NCBI RefSeq assembly: GCF_032062135.1
Contig: NC_092859.1
Location: 69,636,239-69,700,238 of the forward strand
Source: Pyxicephalus adspersus
Lineage: Eukaryota; Chordata; Amphibia; Anura; Pyxicephalidae
Reading direction: 5' to 3'
Length of the DNA: 64,000 nt
Shown here: one piece after another, positions 1 to 10,775 of the stretch
Position numbering within the stretch: position 1 is the first letter of the stretch
Layout of the letters: each line of letters starts with the position of its first letter
Notes under the pieces: model-generated
The model's input: only the letters and a program-made list of their open reading frames with translations
Told to the model about the DNA's origin: nothing
Database searches by the model: none
Position numbers and translations under genes: made by a program

Positions 1-160
1 CTGGTCTATAGACGTGAGTGATGCCACTACTACAATTCCTGGCATTACTTGCATCTTTAAAGTAGTCCAATGCGGGGCCATGCATAGGCAGAAAGGCCAT
101 TGGTCTATAGAGGTGAGTGATGCCGGGAATTGTAGTAGCGGCACTATTTCAGCTGCAGAT
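1..160. repeat. Duplicated motif with an internally flipped segment
   Basis: A motif beginning TGGTCTATAGA and continuing GTGAGTGATGCC occurs near 2-25 and again near 101-124. In the first copy it is followed by ACTACTACAATTCCT and GGC. In the second the same segment appears as its reverse complement, GGGAATTGTAGTAGC, then GGC. The copies are therefore direct repeats whose ~15-base interior is inverted between flanking GCC and GGC. The family is not recognised. Confidence 0.6.
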
Positions 161-164
161 CATA

Positions 165-224
165 TTTAGGATTCCTTTGGGGGCCAAAAAAAAGGATGTT
201 GCAGGCCAGAGTTTGACACCCCTG
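165..224 (-). mobile_element. hAT-type transposon end (fragment)
   Basis: On the minus strand the sequence starts CAGGGGTGTCAAACTCTGGC at 224. This is the typical terminal inverted repeat of many vertebrate hAT non-autonomous elements (5'-CAGGGGTGTCAAACT). Only one end is visible; the opposite end and an 8-bp target duplication were not found. An open frame of 90 codons overlapping it on the minus strand (166-438) has no recognisable domain. Confidence 0.5.
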
Positions 225-2207
225 CCCTAGCCGTTCCATCCAGTGCAGCCATCTTCTTTCTTCTGAGTTCTTCTTTACATAACTCAAACCCACAGAAGGA
301 GCAGCCCACAGCCTCCTGGAATATGTGATGCAAGTATCCCAGAAAGTTGTATATTTCCCCTTTAGTCTCCTCTATTGCTGTGGTAAAGACAGGCGAGATG
401 GGGACATTTTCTCTATTATATAAAAGCAATAGCCACACATTTATATAATGTTGATGAATAAGGTCTGTTTTACAGCTTTACTCATGGTTCAGATCTACTT
501 TAACTCCAAAACTAAGTACGCCTTTCATAAAAATGTGTTGAACGCACGTTCATAGGATTTTATTTCCAAGAAAAATAATATCTACACATCATGGCAAACA
601 AAGTCCCTAAGCCTGTGTGGGTAGTGTTATGATCTAAGGGTTGTTTAATTTGGTCAGTTTTAGATTCAGCAACATTATAAGCCCCAAAAAATGAGGTCAG
701 CTGACCACTTGAAAATACTGAATGATCAGGTTTTTCCATCAATGTTTTTTTTTTTTCCTGATGTCATGGCCATATTCTAAGATGTAAAAGCTAAAATTCC
801 TTGGGCTTAAACTGTTACACATTGGTTTGGGGAGCATGAGACATCATTATCACACATGGCCACCACAGAGTCCAGACACTAACTCCATTGAGAATCTAGG
901 TCTAGTTAGAATTTAGGTCTCCCATCATTAATACAGGGCAACAAAATATTGAACTCAAACATTGTGATATTGCACAAGCACGACAATATGTTTGTGAGAT
1001 AGTTAAAAGCATGTGGTCCAATGAAAAATTAAAGTGTGACTTTTTTTTTTTTTTAGGCAGTGTCAACATCTGCCATGTATAGGTTTATTTAATCAGACAG
1101 CTTTGGCTCTCGTTATCACTTTCTTAAAAATAGTTTTAGTTTGCCTCTAGTTTAATAAACAGTAAAACCCTCCCATTATTAAAGTAAGGTTTGATTATTT
1201 TTTCTTCTTTCTAATTTTCTCAGCACATAATGACCTTGTTCAAACAACCACTTCCTTTATGGGAGATTGGTTTGGCCTTGTAAATTTTAAAAGGAAATAT
1301 TTAGTCATTTTAAAGATTTATAAAGATATACCTATTTTTTGTTTTTCATTGTAATTAATTATTTGCAATAATGGTTGTAAAATATAATTTATATGTATAA
1401 TGTTTAATATTAATTGTACAAGTTATATTTGTGTTCTGTTCCATATGCAGCCTGTGCTTTCTGATAGCTTGGCATCTAATGCTAATCTGTTCTCTTGCAA
1501 CAAAAAATCTGATTGTCAAAATATATATTCTCATTGTGGCTAATATTACGTAACCTAAAACTAACAATAAATGAGCAGCAATAAGTATAGTGGAGCAAAA
1601 AGTGTCACAGATGTACTTAAAAATATTTCTTTAATAATCAAAAAATCATAAGTAGCTAACACCTAAAAGGGGGTTTTACTGATCACCCTTTATCGGGAAT
1701 AGAGGCATGATATATAAGATACGTATTATTATTATGACATGGATATACTATACTGAAAAATAATCTTAATTTTATAATCACAATTAGATCCAAAAAACCA
1801 AAGCTTATTCATCAGGTACAGCTTAAAGATCACTTTTTTCCATTTCATGCTTACCTCCTAGATTGTTGTTTACAGAGCTCAATAGCAATTTCATTCATAA
1901 CATTCACCTCTTCTAGTATCTAGTCTCTGACATTTTAAACAGAAAAAACACTTCCAAAAAAAACTTACTGCTATGCTATCTTTTTGGAAAACTAATACAT
2001 TTTCTAGAAATCCTTTTTAATGTATGACATTTTTTACTGTTAAACACAGATTGTTAAAAATAGAAATGATCCAAAACCATTCCAGTTTTGTTTAAATACA
2101 TCATTAAAAATGATGCTATACTCATAACATTTTCCTCAATAGGAGTACAGTCTCGCTGTTCAGTACATTCCCAATTATGGAAAAATTGGATTTGTTAGAA
2201 CACACTG
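225..2207. other. No recognisable gene or repeat
   Basis: AT-rich, CpG-poor sequence with several A and T homopolymers (for example T runs near 748 and 1040). Open frames are short, with no similarity that I recognise. Confidence 0.5.
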
Positions 2208-2210
2208 TAC

Positions 2211-2542
2211 AGCTACGTACACACGTTCAATGGTTCTTGCACGATAATTGGCTCGGGGACGATATCGGATGAGAATCTGGCGTGTGTACAGCGCCCGTTG
2301 TCCATCGTCCAAACGACCCTCCTGGCGGATCCACGGATGATGGACGACGAAAGATCCTAATAGTAGGGAAGGGGGAGAGCGTGCAGCACGGTGCCGCTCC
2401 GTCGTTCTCCCCCTCCCCTCTCCATAGAGCAGAATGGTGCTGTATGTACAGCACTCGTTCATGCATCGTGCAGTTCTTAGTGGTTGGAAAGGTTCGTGAA
2501 AGATCCTTTCCAACGACAATTTATGCACGTGTGTATGCAGCT
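2211..2542. mobile_element. Family B MITE, copy B1 (PIF/Harbinger-like)
   Basis: It starts AGCTACGTACACACG and ends GTGTGTATGCAGCT, imperfect inverted termini shared with four other copies here (6.8, 24.9, 29.0 and 54.3 kb). The interior carries the family's marker blocks: a GGCGGATCCACGGA segment, CTCCCCCTCCCCTCTCCATA, and a subterminal hairpin GGAAAGG..CCTTTCC. Flanks are TAC (2208-2210) and TAA (2543-2545), a 3-bp TWA duplication with one change. It is non-coding; open frames on both strands are by-products of its unusual GC and CpG content. Confidence 0.8.
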
Positions 2543-2545
2543 TAA

Positions 2546-3711
2546 AACAAGCATCTTTCCATCATATGCTTTCTTATGTGGACTTTGGTGAGAATCTTTT
2601 TAAAAAATTACACACAGTTATAATCTTCTTTTTTAAAATAATTTCCAGACTATAAAACACATTCTTAGCTTGTAATTTCATTGTGGACTCCAAGCTCTGT
2701 GAATGACTCTCCGTTCCCACAATATGCCTGGTGTGACTGTATTCCAAAGACGTATTTTAGACTGAATTCCTCTGAATTTGTATAGTAAACATATCTTCTT
2801 GCAGTGAAAGATATAAGTCACAGTGACACAAAGGGAATATTGGCACGTTGTAGAAGTTAGATAAACATTTACACAGGATGTAACACAAAACACTGCTTCC
2901 TGCTTCAGTCTGAGGCGCCAAATGAAAATGTTTCATATAGATGCCAATTTTACTGATGTCTGACTTCAAGCTAGTGGCACAAAAGTGGCAGGACATGTTC
3001 CTCTTTTATCTTCTTTGTGCAGACAATCTCTTTCTATGGGAAAATGCAGGAGGGGAGTAACTGATACAAGTATGATATTTCTTAGAACAGTATGCTGTTC
3101 ATCCAAACTAAAAGGACATTGTTCTGTAGCCAAGGCAGAGCTTAACTGTTCCTCAGGTTCCCTAGGCTCATCTCTAGCTTAAAAATAGGCTTGATAGGTA
3201 TTAAATGATCAGTTAGTTCTAGGGGTAACATATGTAGAACTTTCATTTACCTTTTCCTTCCCTCCTAGTGTGACCTGTTTTCCCACAACCTACTATATGT
3301 AGGATGTTAAGGTCCAAGGACAATGAAGTCATCCTCTACAATGCAAGCCCAATAGCTTAGCATTGTAGGTCAACTTCAGACTTGGATTGTACAGGATTGT
3401 ACCGCATTTTCAGCTGCGCTCCCAACTGCTCCCATTGGAGCAGTTGGGAACCACTTTGAGCATGAAGTTGCAGTTGGATAATGGTGTAGGTCCTGGAAGC
3501 AACATCTCGCTTTTGGACATCTGGTTGCTTTTTCTCTGGTTAATATGTTTGCCCATGTTGCCCTTGTGTTTGTGGTGCAGTTTGCTATGCACCTGAGAGT
3601 GGTTTACCACAAGGTGTGTAATCGCAAGTGTAAAGGTAACCAATGGCCTTCCAACAGCCTGGTGCAATAAATAAAGATTAGTATAATCTGCCAAAGGCAC
3701 AAAGTATGAAG
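2546..3711. other. No recognisable gene or repeat
   Basis: Ordinary AT-rich sequence. A short inverted repeat, CCAACTGCTCCCATTGGAGC followed by AGTTGG, lies at about 3422-3447. Nothing else could be supported. Confidence 0.45.
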
Positions 3712-3714
3712 TTA

Positions 3715-4149
3715 AGCTGCGTACACACTTCCAATTTTTATCGTTCAAAATGAACGACAAACGAACGACGAACGATCGATTGGGCAAAAATCGTTCGTAA
3801 AAAAAGTAACCAACGACGCCGACGAACGAGGAAAGTCGTTGGAAACGAACGACCGGACCGGCGGATCGGATTGGACGACGATCGTTGACCATCGTTCGTG
3901 TGTACGATCGTTCGTTGATCGTCCATGGTCTGAGCATGCGTGACGAACGAACGTTCGTTCACTTCCTGTCGTGCACGTCACTCCCTGTATTGCTCAAACG
4001 ATCGCATCTATTGTGTGTACAATATCTACGAACGATCGTGTCGTTATCTGTATGTGCAGGATCGGTGCTATACGATCGTTCGCAGATATCGTGCAGGATC
4101 GTTCGTCGTTCGTTTAACAACGATAATAATTGGAAGTGTGTACGTAGCT
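3715..4149. mobile_element. Family A MITE, copy A1 (PIF/Harbinger-like)
   Basis: A 435-bp element starting AGCTGCGTACACACTTCCAA and ending TTGGAAGTGTGTACGTAGCT, flanked by TTA on both sides (3712-3714 and 4150-4152). The interior is packed with CGTTCG/ACGAACGA words, making a CpG-dense island in CpG-poor DNA. An internal TGTGTGTACAATATCTACGA block resembles the ends. Three other copies lie at 9995, 29707 and 52321. No transposase is encoded; overlapping open frames of up to 175 codons are low-complexity by-products. Confidence 0.88.
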
Positions 4150-4152
4150 TTA

Positions 4153-6360
4153 GTCAAAGTAAAAGTGCTTTTTGTGTTTTCCTGAGACTAAAGTATTTAC
4201 TCCTTTCAATTGGGGAGTCCCATTGCAATGATATTTTAAAATGAGCTCAGCAATGGCAGTTTACATAATCTCTCTGTGGTAGGTCTGCTTTAAGGAGATC
4301 ATCCTCACTACCTGTCCCTGTGACATCAGAGAGGACAAAAAATCTGAAGTGAGTGGTTGTTACTATGATTTGAAGACACAGGCAGGAATAAAAGGAAAAA
4401 GGTTTTCACCTCCCCCTGCAAGTAGAGAAAAATACTAATGTGCAACCATTTCAGTGATCTTTACTGTGTGACCCTGTTGGGCATAACACAAACCTATCAG
4501 CTCCTGGTGTGTCCCCACTTATTCATTCCTATGGATGTCTTTTATATGGCTCACCCATTGAAATAATTAGGGACATGGCGTGCAAGCATACTTAAAGAGA
4601 ATCCAGTGGGGATGGTTACATTGAAGAGCTGGGGAGGTCCCCACAGTGAAGATAGAACCAGAAGTAAGTAAGGTAAGTATTTAAAGCCTATATCAGGGGA
4701 GAAATAAGGACAGGGGGAGAGGGCTGAGTGCTGTTTCTTCACTGCTCAAACACAGGCTGAAGGTAGAGAGGTAACTAGCTATGCCAAAAACAAATCTATT
4801 ACATGAAAAGAAGAGAATAAGTATTAATCTTTCCATCTGCCTGTACAACCAAACTCCAGTCTACTAACTGGCTTTTGCTTTGTTTGAAACTTCCTCCCAC
4901 CAAAGGTTGACAAATGGAACCTCTTAGTAATAAGGGGAACTAGATAATCAACAGTCCTAAAAATACTAAATTCTGAAGAATTTATACGGTACATTGCTGC
5001 ACATGCATTGGAGATGGCTGGCAACACACAAAAAATAAATATATTTTTGCTTTTGGAGAAAGTGAAAGCAGGTGAAAGAGATTAAATGAAATGTTACAAT
5101 GAACTGACTATTTCTTTGTAAAAAAAAAAAAAAAAAAAAAAGCTGGTAACAGACCATGACCCAACACATATCAAATGTATTTATAGCTTCGAATAAGAAC
5201 TAGTTGTTAGGAACTTGTCAGCTGTTCTAGCAGTTGGTCCCTCTTGTAGAAATAAAGTCTAGCCTTGTATTGAACACTCCACAGAGAGCTATTCATTTTT
5301 TACTTTTTTTTGATTTCCAACAGGGAGCATGATTCTTTTACAACTGGTGTCAGGTGGCTTTCATATGAACTGCTGGAAACGCCATCAAACTGAAAGGGAC
5401 AGAGCGAGAGTCTGAGAGAGAATGAACTGCGTGGCAAGGCTTGAAGACGTAGAGCGTAGGGGTGAAACATAGAAAGTGTGTCTGAAGTGAAGTGAGCAGC
5501 TTCCAAATTTGACAAACCTATATCAAGTGTTCTCTGGAGGAGTGATACCAGACTAAGCAACTTGAAAGAGTGTGTAAACCTATTACTCTGCTATTACAGT
5601 ACACCAAAACATTCAGGAGCAATGAGGATATAAGAAAAAAAAATGTCAATATTGTAACAAATAGCTCACTTCAGCTTGACATCCAAGGGGTCATTTTGAA
5701 GCTGTATTATTGTATTGTATGTTTGTAATTTAATAAAAAATAGAAATTGATTTGGACCCCTGACAGTTTTTATTGCTTGCAGAAAAATGCCCACTTATTT
5801 AAAACAATCACATCTTTGCTAAGGCTACGATCACAGAAGTACAAAAGCAAAGGCAATATTATAAAACTGGTTTATGGGGACACAAACTGGTCTTTTCTCA
5901 AAGTGACGGACAAATGTATGCACAAGCAGCTACCAATATATACTCTTAGTATTTACCCATAAATTGATACACCTGTAAAATCGCCTATTTTCCATTCTAA
6001 AGCTGCTCACAGAAGTTACATTTCTGTTGTTGAAAACAATTTTTTTATTGTTTTCCCTGAGAGTAAAATGAAAAAGTGCTGTATACAAAACTCTGTTCAG
6101 TTCTACGTATTGGGAAGGTTGTGGGGGAGTGACAAGCGGTTGGCACACGGCAGTGGTCCCCACTCAGTTGTTTAGTGATCTGCCATGGAGGATTTATTAC
6201 TATTGCAAATTTATTAAATTTTCACCAAAGATGATAACAATTGTTTGTCTCAGGGAGCAATCATTTAGCATTTGTACAGAGCATCTGTAGTTCTGGAGTC
6301 CTGTAAGAACAAACTAAATTCAGCTGCCTGTAAGAGGAAATGTGCTCTGGTTGAGCTGAG
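4153..6360. other. No recognisable gene; one long poly(A) run
   Basis: This stretch contains an A22 run at 5120-5141 and a GGTCTGCTTTAA block near 4283 that resembles MITE ends but has no clear partner. No exon-like conservation or domain could be recognised. The A22 run might be the tail of an old retroposed copy, but no target duplication is evident. Confidence 0.4.
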
Positions 6361-6837
6361 CCACCCTATAGCCTCCTACAAGGCCTAGCTATGAGCTTTC
6401 CAAGCCTCCACTATATGTGCATATTACCCACCATACCTGAACTGCTTTTTTTCTTTTTTTTATGCGTCTGTCTTATTCACCATCCCTGTTCTTATCCACA
6501 ATACACAGCAGCTCTATTCTAAAGTCAGTCAAGTCATTACGTCCTCTCTTTCCCAGGGTAATGTCACACGCTGTCCACCAACCAAAAGCAAAAAGTCCTC
6601 ACTAGCCCATGATAGCAAGACAGTGCTATCTTTATGATAGAGGAAAGTTGGTATGTTGGAAGGTTAGCCAGTGCTGTCTAAAGCATGAGATCATCTTGTG
6701 CCACATCCCAACAATGACACAATGAAATTATGTCAAACTCTTGGGAGACCACCTTGAAATCCTTGGTGACTCCCAATCTTTCAGGGTGATATGACTGGTA
6801 TGTCATTGTCAAGTACCCCCATTGTGTATGAAAATTA

Positions 6838-7095
6838 GGCTACATACACGCGTCAGATGATTCTCATCTTTTCAGTGACGTGTATACAGCACTAGTCTGA
6901 CGTCATCTATGGATCCGTCCTGGCCGATCCACGAACAGCGAACAATCATAATACAAGTAAAGGAGAGGGAGCGCAGCAGGGTGCCCCCTGCTCATTCTCC
7001 CCCCTCCCCTCTCTATAGAGCAGAATGGCGCTGTATGTACCACGCTCATTCATGCATCCTTTAGTCTTTTGTTGTTGGAAAGGATCATACGTAGT
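6838..7095. mobile_element. Family B MITE, copy B2 (truncated)
   Basis: It begins GGCTACATACACGCGTCAGA after TTA and keeps the family's internal blocks (ATGGATCCGTCCTGGC, CTCCCCCCTCCCCTCTCTAT, GTTGTTGGAAAGGATCA). The right-hand subterminal hairpin and final terminus are missing or collapsed to TACGTAGTCTAA. It lies in the left arm of the large inverted duplication and has no partner in the right arm, so it probably arrived after the duplication. Confidence 0.7.
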
Positions 7096-7466
7096 CTAAC
7101 CTTCAGCCCTACCAGAACAATGTAGTGGTCACATACCATTCATGACATACCATGGTTAAAACCTTTATGACTATCAGGTAATGTAATGGTGAAATATTCT
7201 GTACTTATGTGAAAGTAAAGTTCAGGAATATCAGGGCCAAGTAATGGTCAAGCATCCCGTACATGAGTGACTAATTCTTTTACAGCTAACTCTTGCAATC
7301 TTTCCTCTGTGCTTTACAAAGGGAACTTTGGGTCTGATTATTGAAATGATCCTCTAAAGGATTCTGAGTCATACATTTAATGTTAATGACACTTTTTAGT
7401 TGTTCATTTTTTGTTGTTGTTGTATCCAGTTACTTAGTGTAAGGTTTTTCAATAGCAATACACTAA

Positions 7467-7608
7467 GGGCTCTATTTATATAACAAGGAATCTAACATTC
7501 CCTCATGGGAAGGTTTTACAGGTCCATGTGTTTTAATGGCAGTAATTGATTCTCACAACACAATTTGTTTGGGGGATTGTCAGATTCCTTGTTTTATAAA
7601 AAGAGCCC
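7467..7608. mobile_element. Family C MITE (GGGCTCTATTTATA ends), copy C1
   Basis: A 142-bp element starting GGGCTCTATTTATATAACAA and ending TTATAAAAAGAGCCC, with perfect TAA flanks (7464-7466 and 7609-7611). The interior has a CATTCCCTCATGGGAAGG block and a CAATGGCAGTAATTGATTC block, shared with copies at 8178 and 59823. It is part of the left arm of the large inverted duplication and is mirrored by copy C2. The TWA duplication fits PIF/Harbinger. Confidence 0.85.
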
Positions 7609-7783
7609 TAAATAATTATTCATACAGTTTTATTGATATCTGTTTACTAACATTAGGTATTATAGTAGCTCTTGAACATGGCAAATTGTTTGGTAGAATA
7701 ACCAGGATCGTTAGGTAAAAATATTTTGGGAAAATATGGAAATAAGGCATATTCATTTTTAAGCTAGCATATGAATATGCATT

Positions 7784-7811
7784 TCTATCTATCTATCTAG
7801 CTATCTATCTA
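7784..7811. repeat. CTAT tetranucleotide microsatellite
   Basis: Tandem CTAT units with one CTAG interruption, close to the centre of the large inverted duplication. Confidence 0.85.
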
Positions 7812-7816
7812 ACTGC

Positions 7817-7898
7817 TAGGGACTGTTGGTGATATTTCTGTACTTCCGCTGTACTGGTCAAGGAACTTAAGCCCAGAAATATCATCAGCAAGTCCCTA
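7817..7898. repeat. Short hairpin at the centre of the inverted duplication
   Basis: It starts TAGGGACTGTTGGTGATATT and ends AATATCATCAGCAAGTCCCTA-like, giving arms of about 25 bp around a ~30-base loop. It sits between the two arms and could be the original spacer or a separate small MITE. No target duplication was found. Confidence 0.6.
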
Positions 7899-8177
7899 AG
7901 AGGTAGAAATTATCAATTTTTTTTTTATCATCTACCAAACACTGAAGTATCATTTGGAAGTGGACTGTCCTTAATTATGAACCTAATGTTCACATGTTAG
8001 TTTTATGAGAATTGTGCTTTATTTCATACATTCCCTTTTATATTTTTTATACATGGTCAAAATAATTTAACGTAACAATCCTGGTTATTCTACTGAACAA
8101 TTTGCCATGTTCATGGGCTACTAAATTACTCACTGTTAGTAAACACAAGTCATTAAAACTGTATTAATATTATTTTA

Positions 8178-8323
8178 GAACTCTATAAAACAAGGAATCG
8201 GACATTCCCTCAAACATTATCTCATGGGTATCTTCCAGGTCCATGTGTTTCAATGGCAGTCATTGATTCCTAGCAGGGAATGTCTGAGGGACTGTCAGAT
8301 TCCTACTTTTACAAATAGAGCCC
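8178..8323. mobile_element. Family C MITE, copy C2
   Basis: Starts GAACTCTATAAAACAAGGAA and ends TTTACAAATAGAGCCC, with flanks TTA (8175-8177) and TGA (8324-8326). Interior blocks CATTCCCTCA, CAATGGCAGTCATTGATTCC and CAGGGAATGTCTGAGGG match the family. It is the mirror partner of the copy at 7467 in the right arm of the inverted duplication, so both probably descend from one insertion older than the duplication. Confidence 0.78.
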
Positions 8324-9257
8324 TGAGTGTTGTTTTCTATATATAACAATAATATTATATAGCGTAGAACTATAACCTAGTGCTTTTAGTGTAACCACTG
8401 TAAAACCTTACATTAAGAACTGGAAGAAAAGGCTGAAAACTAAAAGGAATGAACAGTGACAACAGTAAATGTATGACTCAGAAACCTTTAGGGGATCATT
8501 TCAATATTCAGACCCAAAGTTCCCTTTGTAAGGCACAGAGGAAAGATTGCAAAAGTTAGCGGTAATAGCATTAGTCATTCATGTACGGGATATTTGACCA
8601 TTATATGGCCCTGATAGTACTGAAGTTTACTTTCATTTACATTATTATTTCACAATTATAACTCTTATCTGGCACTTCTTAAAGGCTTTAGCATTATTGT
8701 AATTTATGCCAATCTTTATTCAATTCGTTTCAACTAGGAATCCTTTTACTAAATTTAATTTTATCATCATACCAGCACAAACCCTCAATATTCCTAATGC
8801 AAGCTTTATCCAGTCATTGTTTCACCCATTTAAGTACTCTTAGAATTAATTGTAATAGTATTTATGACCACTACCTTGAATTATTACATCTTTCGCCAAC
8901 CAGGTTAAGCGTCAACCCCAGTGAATCCTATGGACATCCTCTTACCATTCATTACAGACAACATGTAAGAACCCTTTTCATTTACCCCCTCACACTATAA
9001 TAACAAAACAAGAATCATAACTCACATTTACTGATACTCTAATATACTCCTTCACATGTACATTATCTCATCATGGAATTGTAGTTACTTTCTCAACTTT
9101 CTCTACTATACTTTTAACTACACACTACATGAAATTTGATACCCTACTATCAAACTAACTCTACACTTTCTACATGAAATTTGACTTATGACTATTAAAC
9201 TAATTTTACTATTATATAATCTGTACTAGTTGTGTCTCTACGGCCTCTCCAGTATCC

Positions 9258-9290
9258 CTGAGGAAGCCCAAGGGAGAAATACATTGGGTT
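9258..9290 (+). other. Hammerhead-ribozyme-like core (degenerate)
   Basis: CTGAGGAAGCCC-AA-GGGAGAAA at 9258-9279, followed by TACATTGGG, resembles the CUGAUGAA / GC-rich stem II / GAAA / CGCGUUGG pattern of the small hammerheads carried by Penelope-like elements. The catalytic U is replaced by G and one base of the stem is altered, so activity is unlikely. It lies in sequence present only in the right arm of the inverted duplication, which may therefore be a retroelement insertion. Confidence 0.35.
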
Positions 9291-9904
9291 AATGAGCCGT
9301 GTAAAACATACATTGCTTATCCTCATCATTCACTATAGGAAGAGAAACTGTCTATGTATATGTCAGAGTAATATCTGTCCAGACTAAGCCTTTGAATCCC
9401 GTCATGAGAAATGGGTTAAAGCATCGTTTAAAGACATAAGTTGTATATTGTATTATACTATTAATATTTTGTATTTTTACACACCCCAACAAAACCCTGT
9501 TTTCTCTGTCTCCTTCCATTAATATAATTTAATATGTTTATATAAGGGGTCGGTCTTTAAATACTTCTTTAGGCAAGGGAATATACTCTCTTCTCCTTTC
9601 TTCCACTTTCATATACACATAGAATACTTGACCTGATCCAAAGGTAATTTTTCACCCAGGTGCTTTACAGAACTTACTTAGTTTCATTCTTTGGATGTGA
9701 CACAAGATGATCTCAGACGTAAGCCAGCACAGGCTAACCAGCTGACAGGCTAATGTTTGCACCTATCCTTAAGACAGCATGTTCCTGGTGTCATGGACCA
9801 GTGAGTACCTGATATTGTTGGTTGGTGTACAGTGTGTGACATTACCTTGTGTATTGTAGATTAGAACCAGAATGGAACTGAGACCAGTTCAGATATTGAG
9901 TGTA

Positions 9905-10775
9905 ATATGCATACTCTGGAGGCTTGGAAAACCCTAAGGGGGCTTTGTATATACTGTGGGAGGTAATAGGGGTTGTAGTGTTATATGGGGCTTAAGGTGC
10001 GTACACACTTCCAATTTTTATCGTTCCAATCGAACGACGAACGATCGATTGGGCAAAAAATCGTTCGTAAAAAAGTAACCAACGACGCCGACGAACGAGG
10101 AAAGTCGCTGGAAACGAACGACCGGACCGGCGGATCGGATTGGACGACGATCGTTGAACATCGTTCGTGTGTACGGTCGTTCGTTGATCGTCCATGTTCA
10201 GAGCATGCGTGATGAACGAACGTCCGTTCACTTTCCTGTCGTGCACATAGTTCCTCTATCGCTTAAACGATCGTATCTATTGTGTGTACAATATCTACGA
10301 ACGATTGTGTCGTTACCTCTATGTGCAGTATCGGTGCTATACAATCGTTCATATATATCGTGCAGGAACGTTCGTCGTTCGTTTTCCGACGATAATAATT
10401 GGAAGTGTGTACGTAGCTTAAGTAAGCCTGTGTGCAGGCTGTGAGGGGAGGGGCACAGTGTCATTTCCAGGTAATGTCCATGGCTATTAGATTGGGGAAA
10501 AGAGATTGTGGTAATATATTAGGGCTATAAAGTAAGGGGTCAGTCTAAGGGGTGTTATGAAAGGGGAGAAGCAGTGTATTGTAGTTGGTCTATGAGGGGT
10601 ACAATATTATAACAGAGCTATGAAGGGAAAGTGCAATGTAATGTGGAGGCTATGAGGAGAGAGTGCTGTAAGGGGTAATGCAGCTAATAAAGAGGCCAAG
10701 AATGGCCAGCACACTGTAATATTGGGGCTCTAAAGGAATGAGTGCAATTTAAGGTTGTATGGGGGGGATAGTGTA
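9905..10775. repeat. Degenerate G-rich minisatellite
   Basis: Imperfect repeats of a unit like GGGGCTATGAGGGGAAAGTG followed by CAATGTAATAT recur every ~30-45 bases before and after the family A MITE at 9995-10418 (for example near 10425, 10485, 10525, 10588, 10618, 10645 and 10725). Units are too diverged to fix one period by eye. Its left edge overlaps the end of the large inverted duplication. Confidence 0.5.
9995..10418. mobile_element. Family A MITE, copy A2
   Basis: A 424-bp element starting AGGTGCGTACACACTTCCAA and ending TTGGAAGTGTGTACGTAGCT, closely similar to A1 throughout. Flanks are TTA on the left and TAA on the right, so here a TTAA reading (9992-9995 and 10418-10421) is perfect while the 3-bp reading is not; other copies favour 3 bp. 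It is inserted in a degenerate G-rich minisatellite. Confidence 0.87.

Larger units (their letters stand above)
6361..9975. repeat. Large imperfect inverted duplication (~3.6 kb)
   Basis: The left arm (about 6361-7760) recurs as its reverse complement in the right arm (about 7985-9975). Matching pairs, outside in: 6395-6410 with 9917-9932 (GCTTTCCAAGCCTCCA); 6558-6586 with 9820-9848; 6684-6708 with 9692-9715 (GAGATCATCTTGTG); about 7290-7400 with 8465-8580; a MITE pair 7467-7608 with 8178-8323; and 7680-7708 with 8078-8106. Divergence looks like roughly 15-25% by eye, so the duplication is old. The left arm alone carries a family B MITE remnant; the right arm alone carries about 900 bp of extra sequence (about 8720-9640). 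It could also be a foldback transposon. Confidence 0.82.

Noticed and set aside
3410..3937. 175-codon minus-strand frame and overlapping frames in the 3.7-4.2 kb region
   Set aside because: They span a family A MITE and its flank. The repeated NDER/RSFV-type residues come from ACGAACG words and recur in every copy.
9992..10421. piggyBac (TTAA) assignment for family A
   Set aside because: It fits only this copy perfectly; the 3-bp TWA reading is exact in more copies. Kept as an alternative, not the main call.
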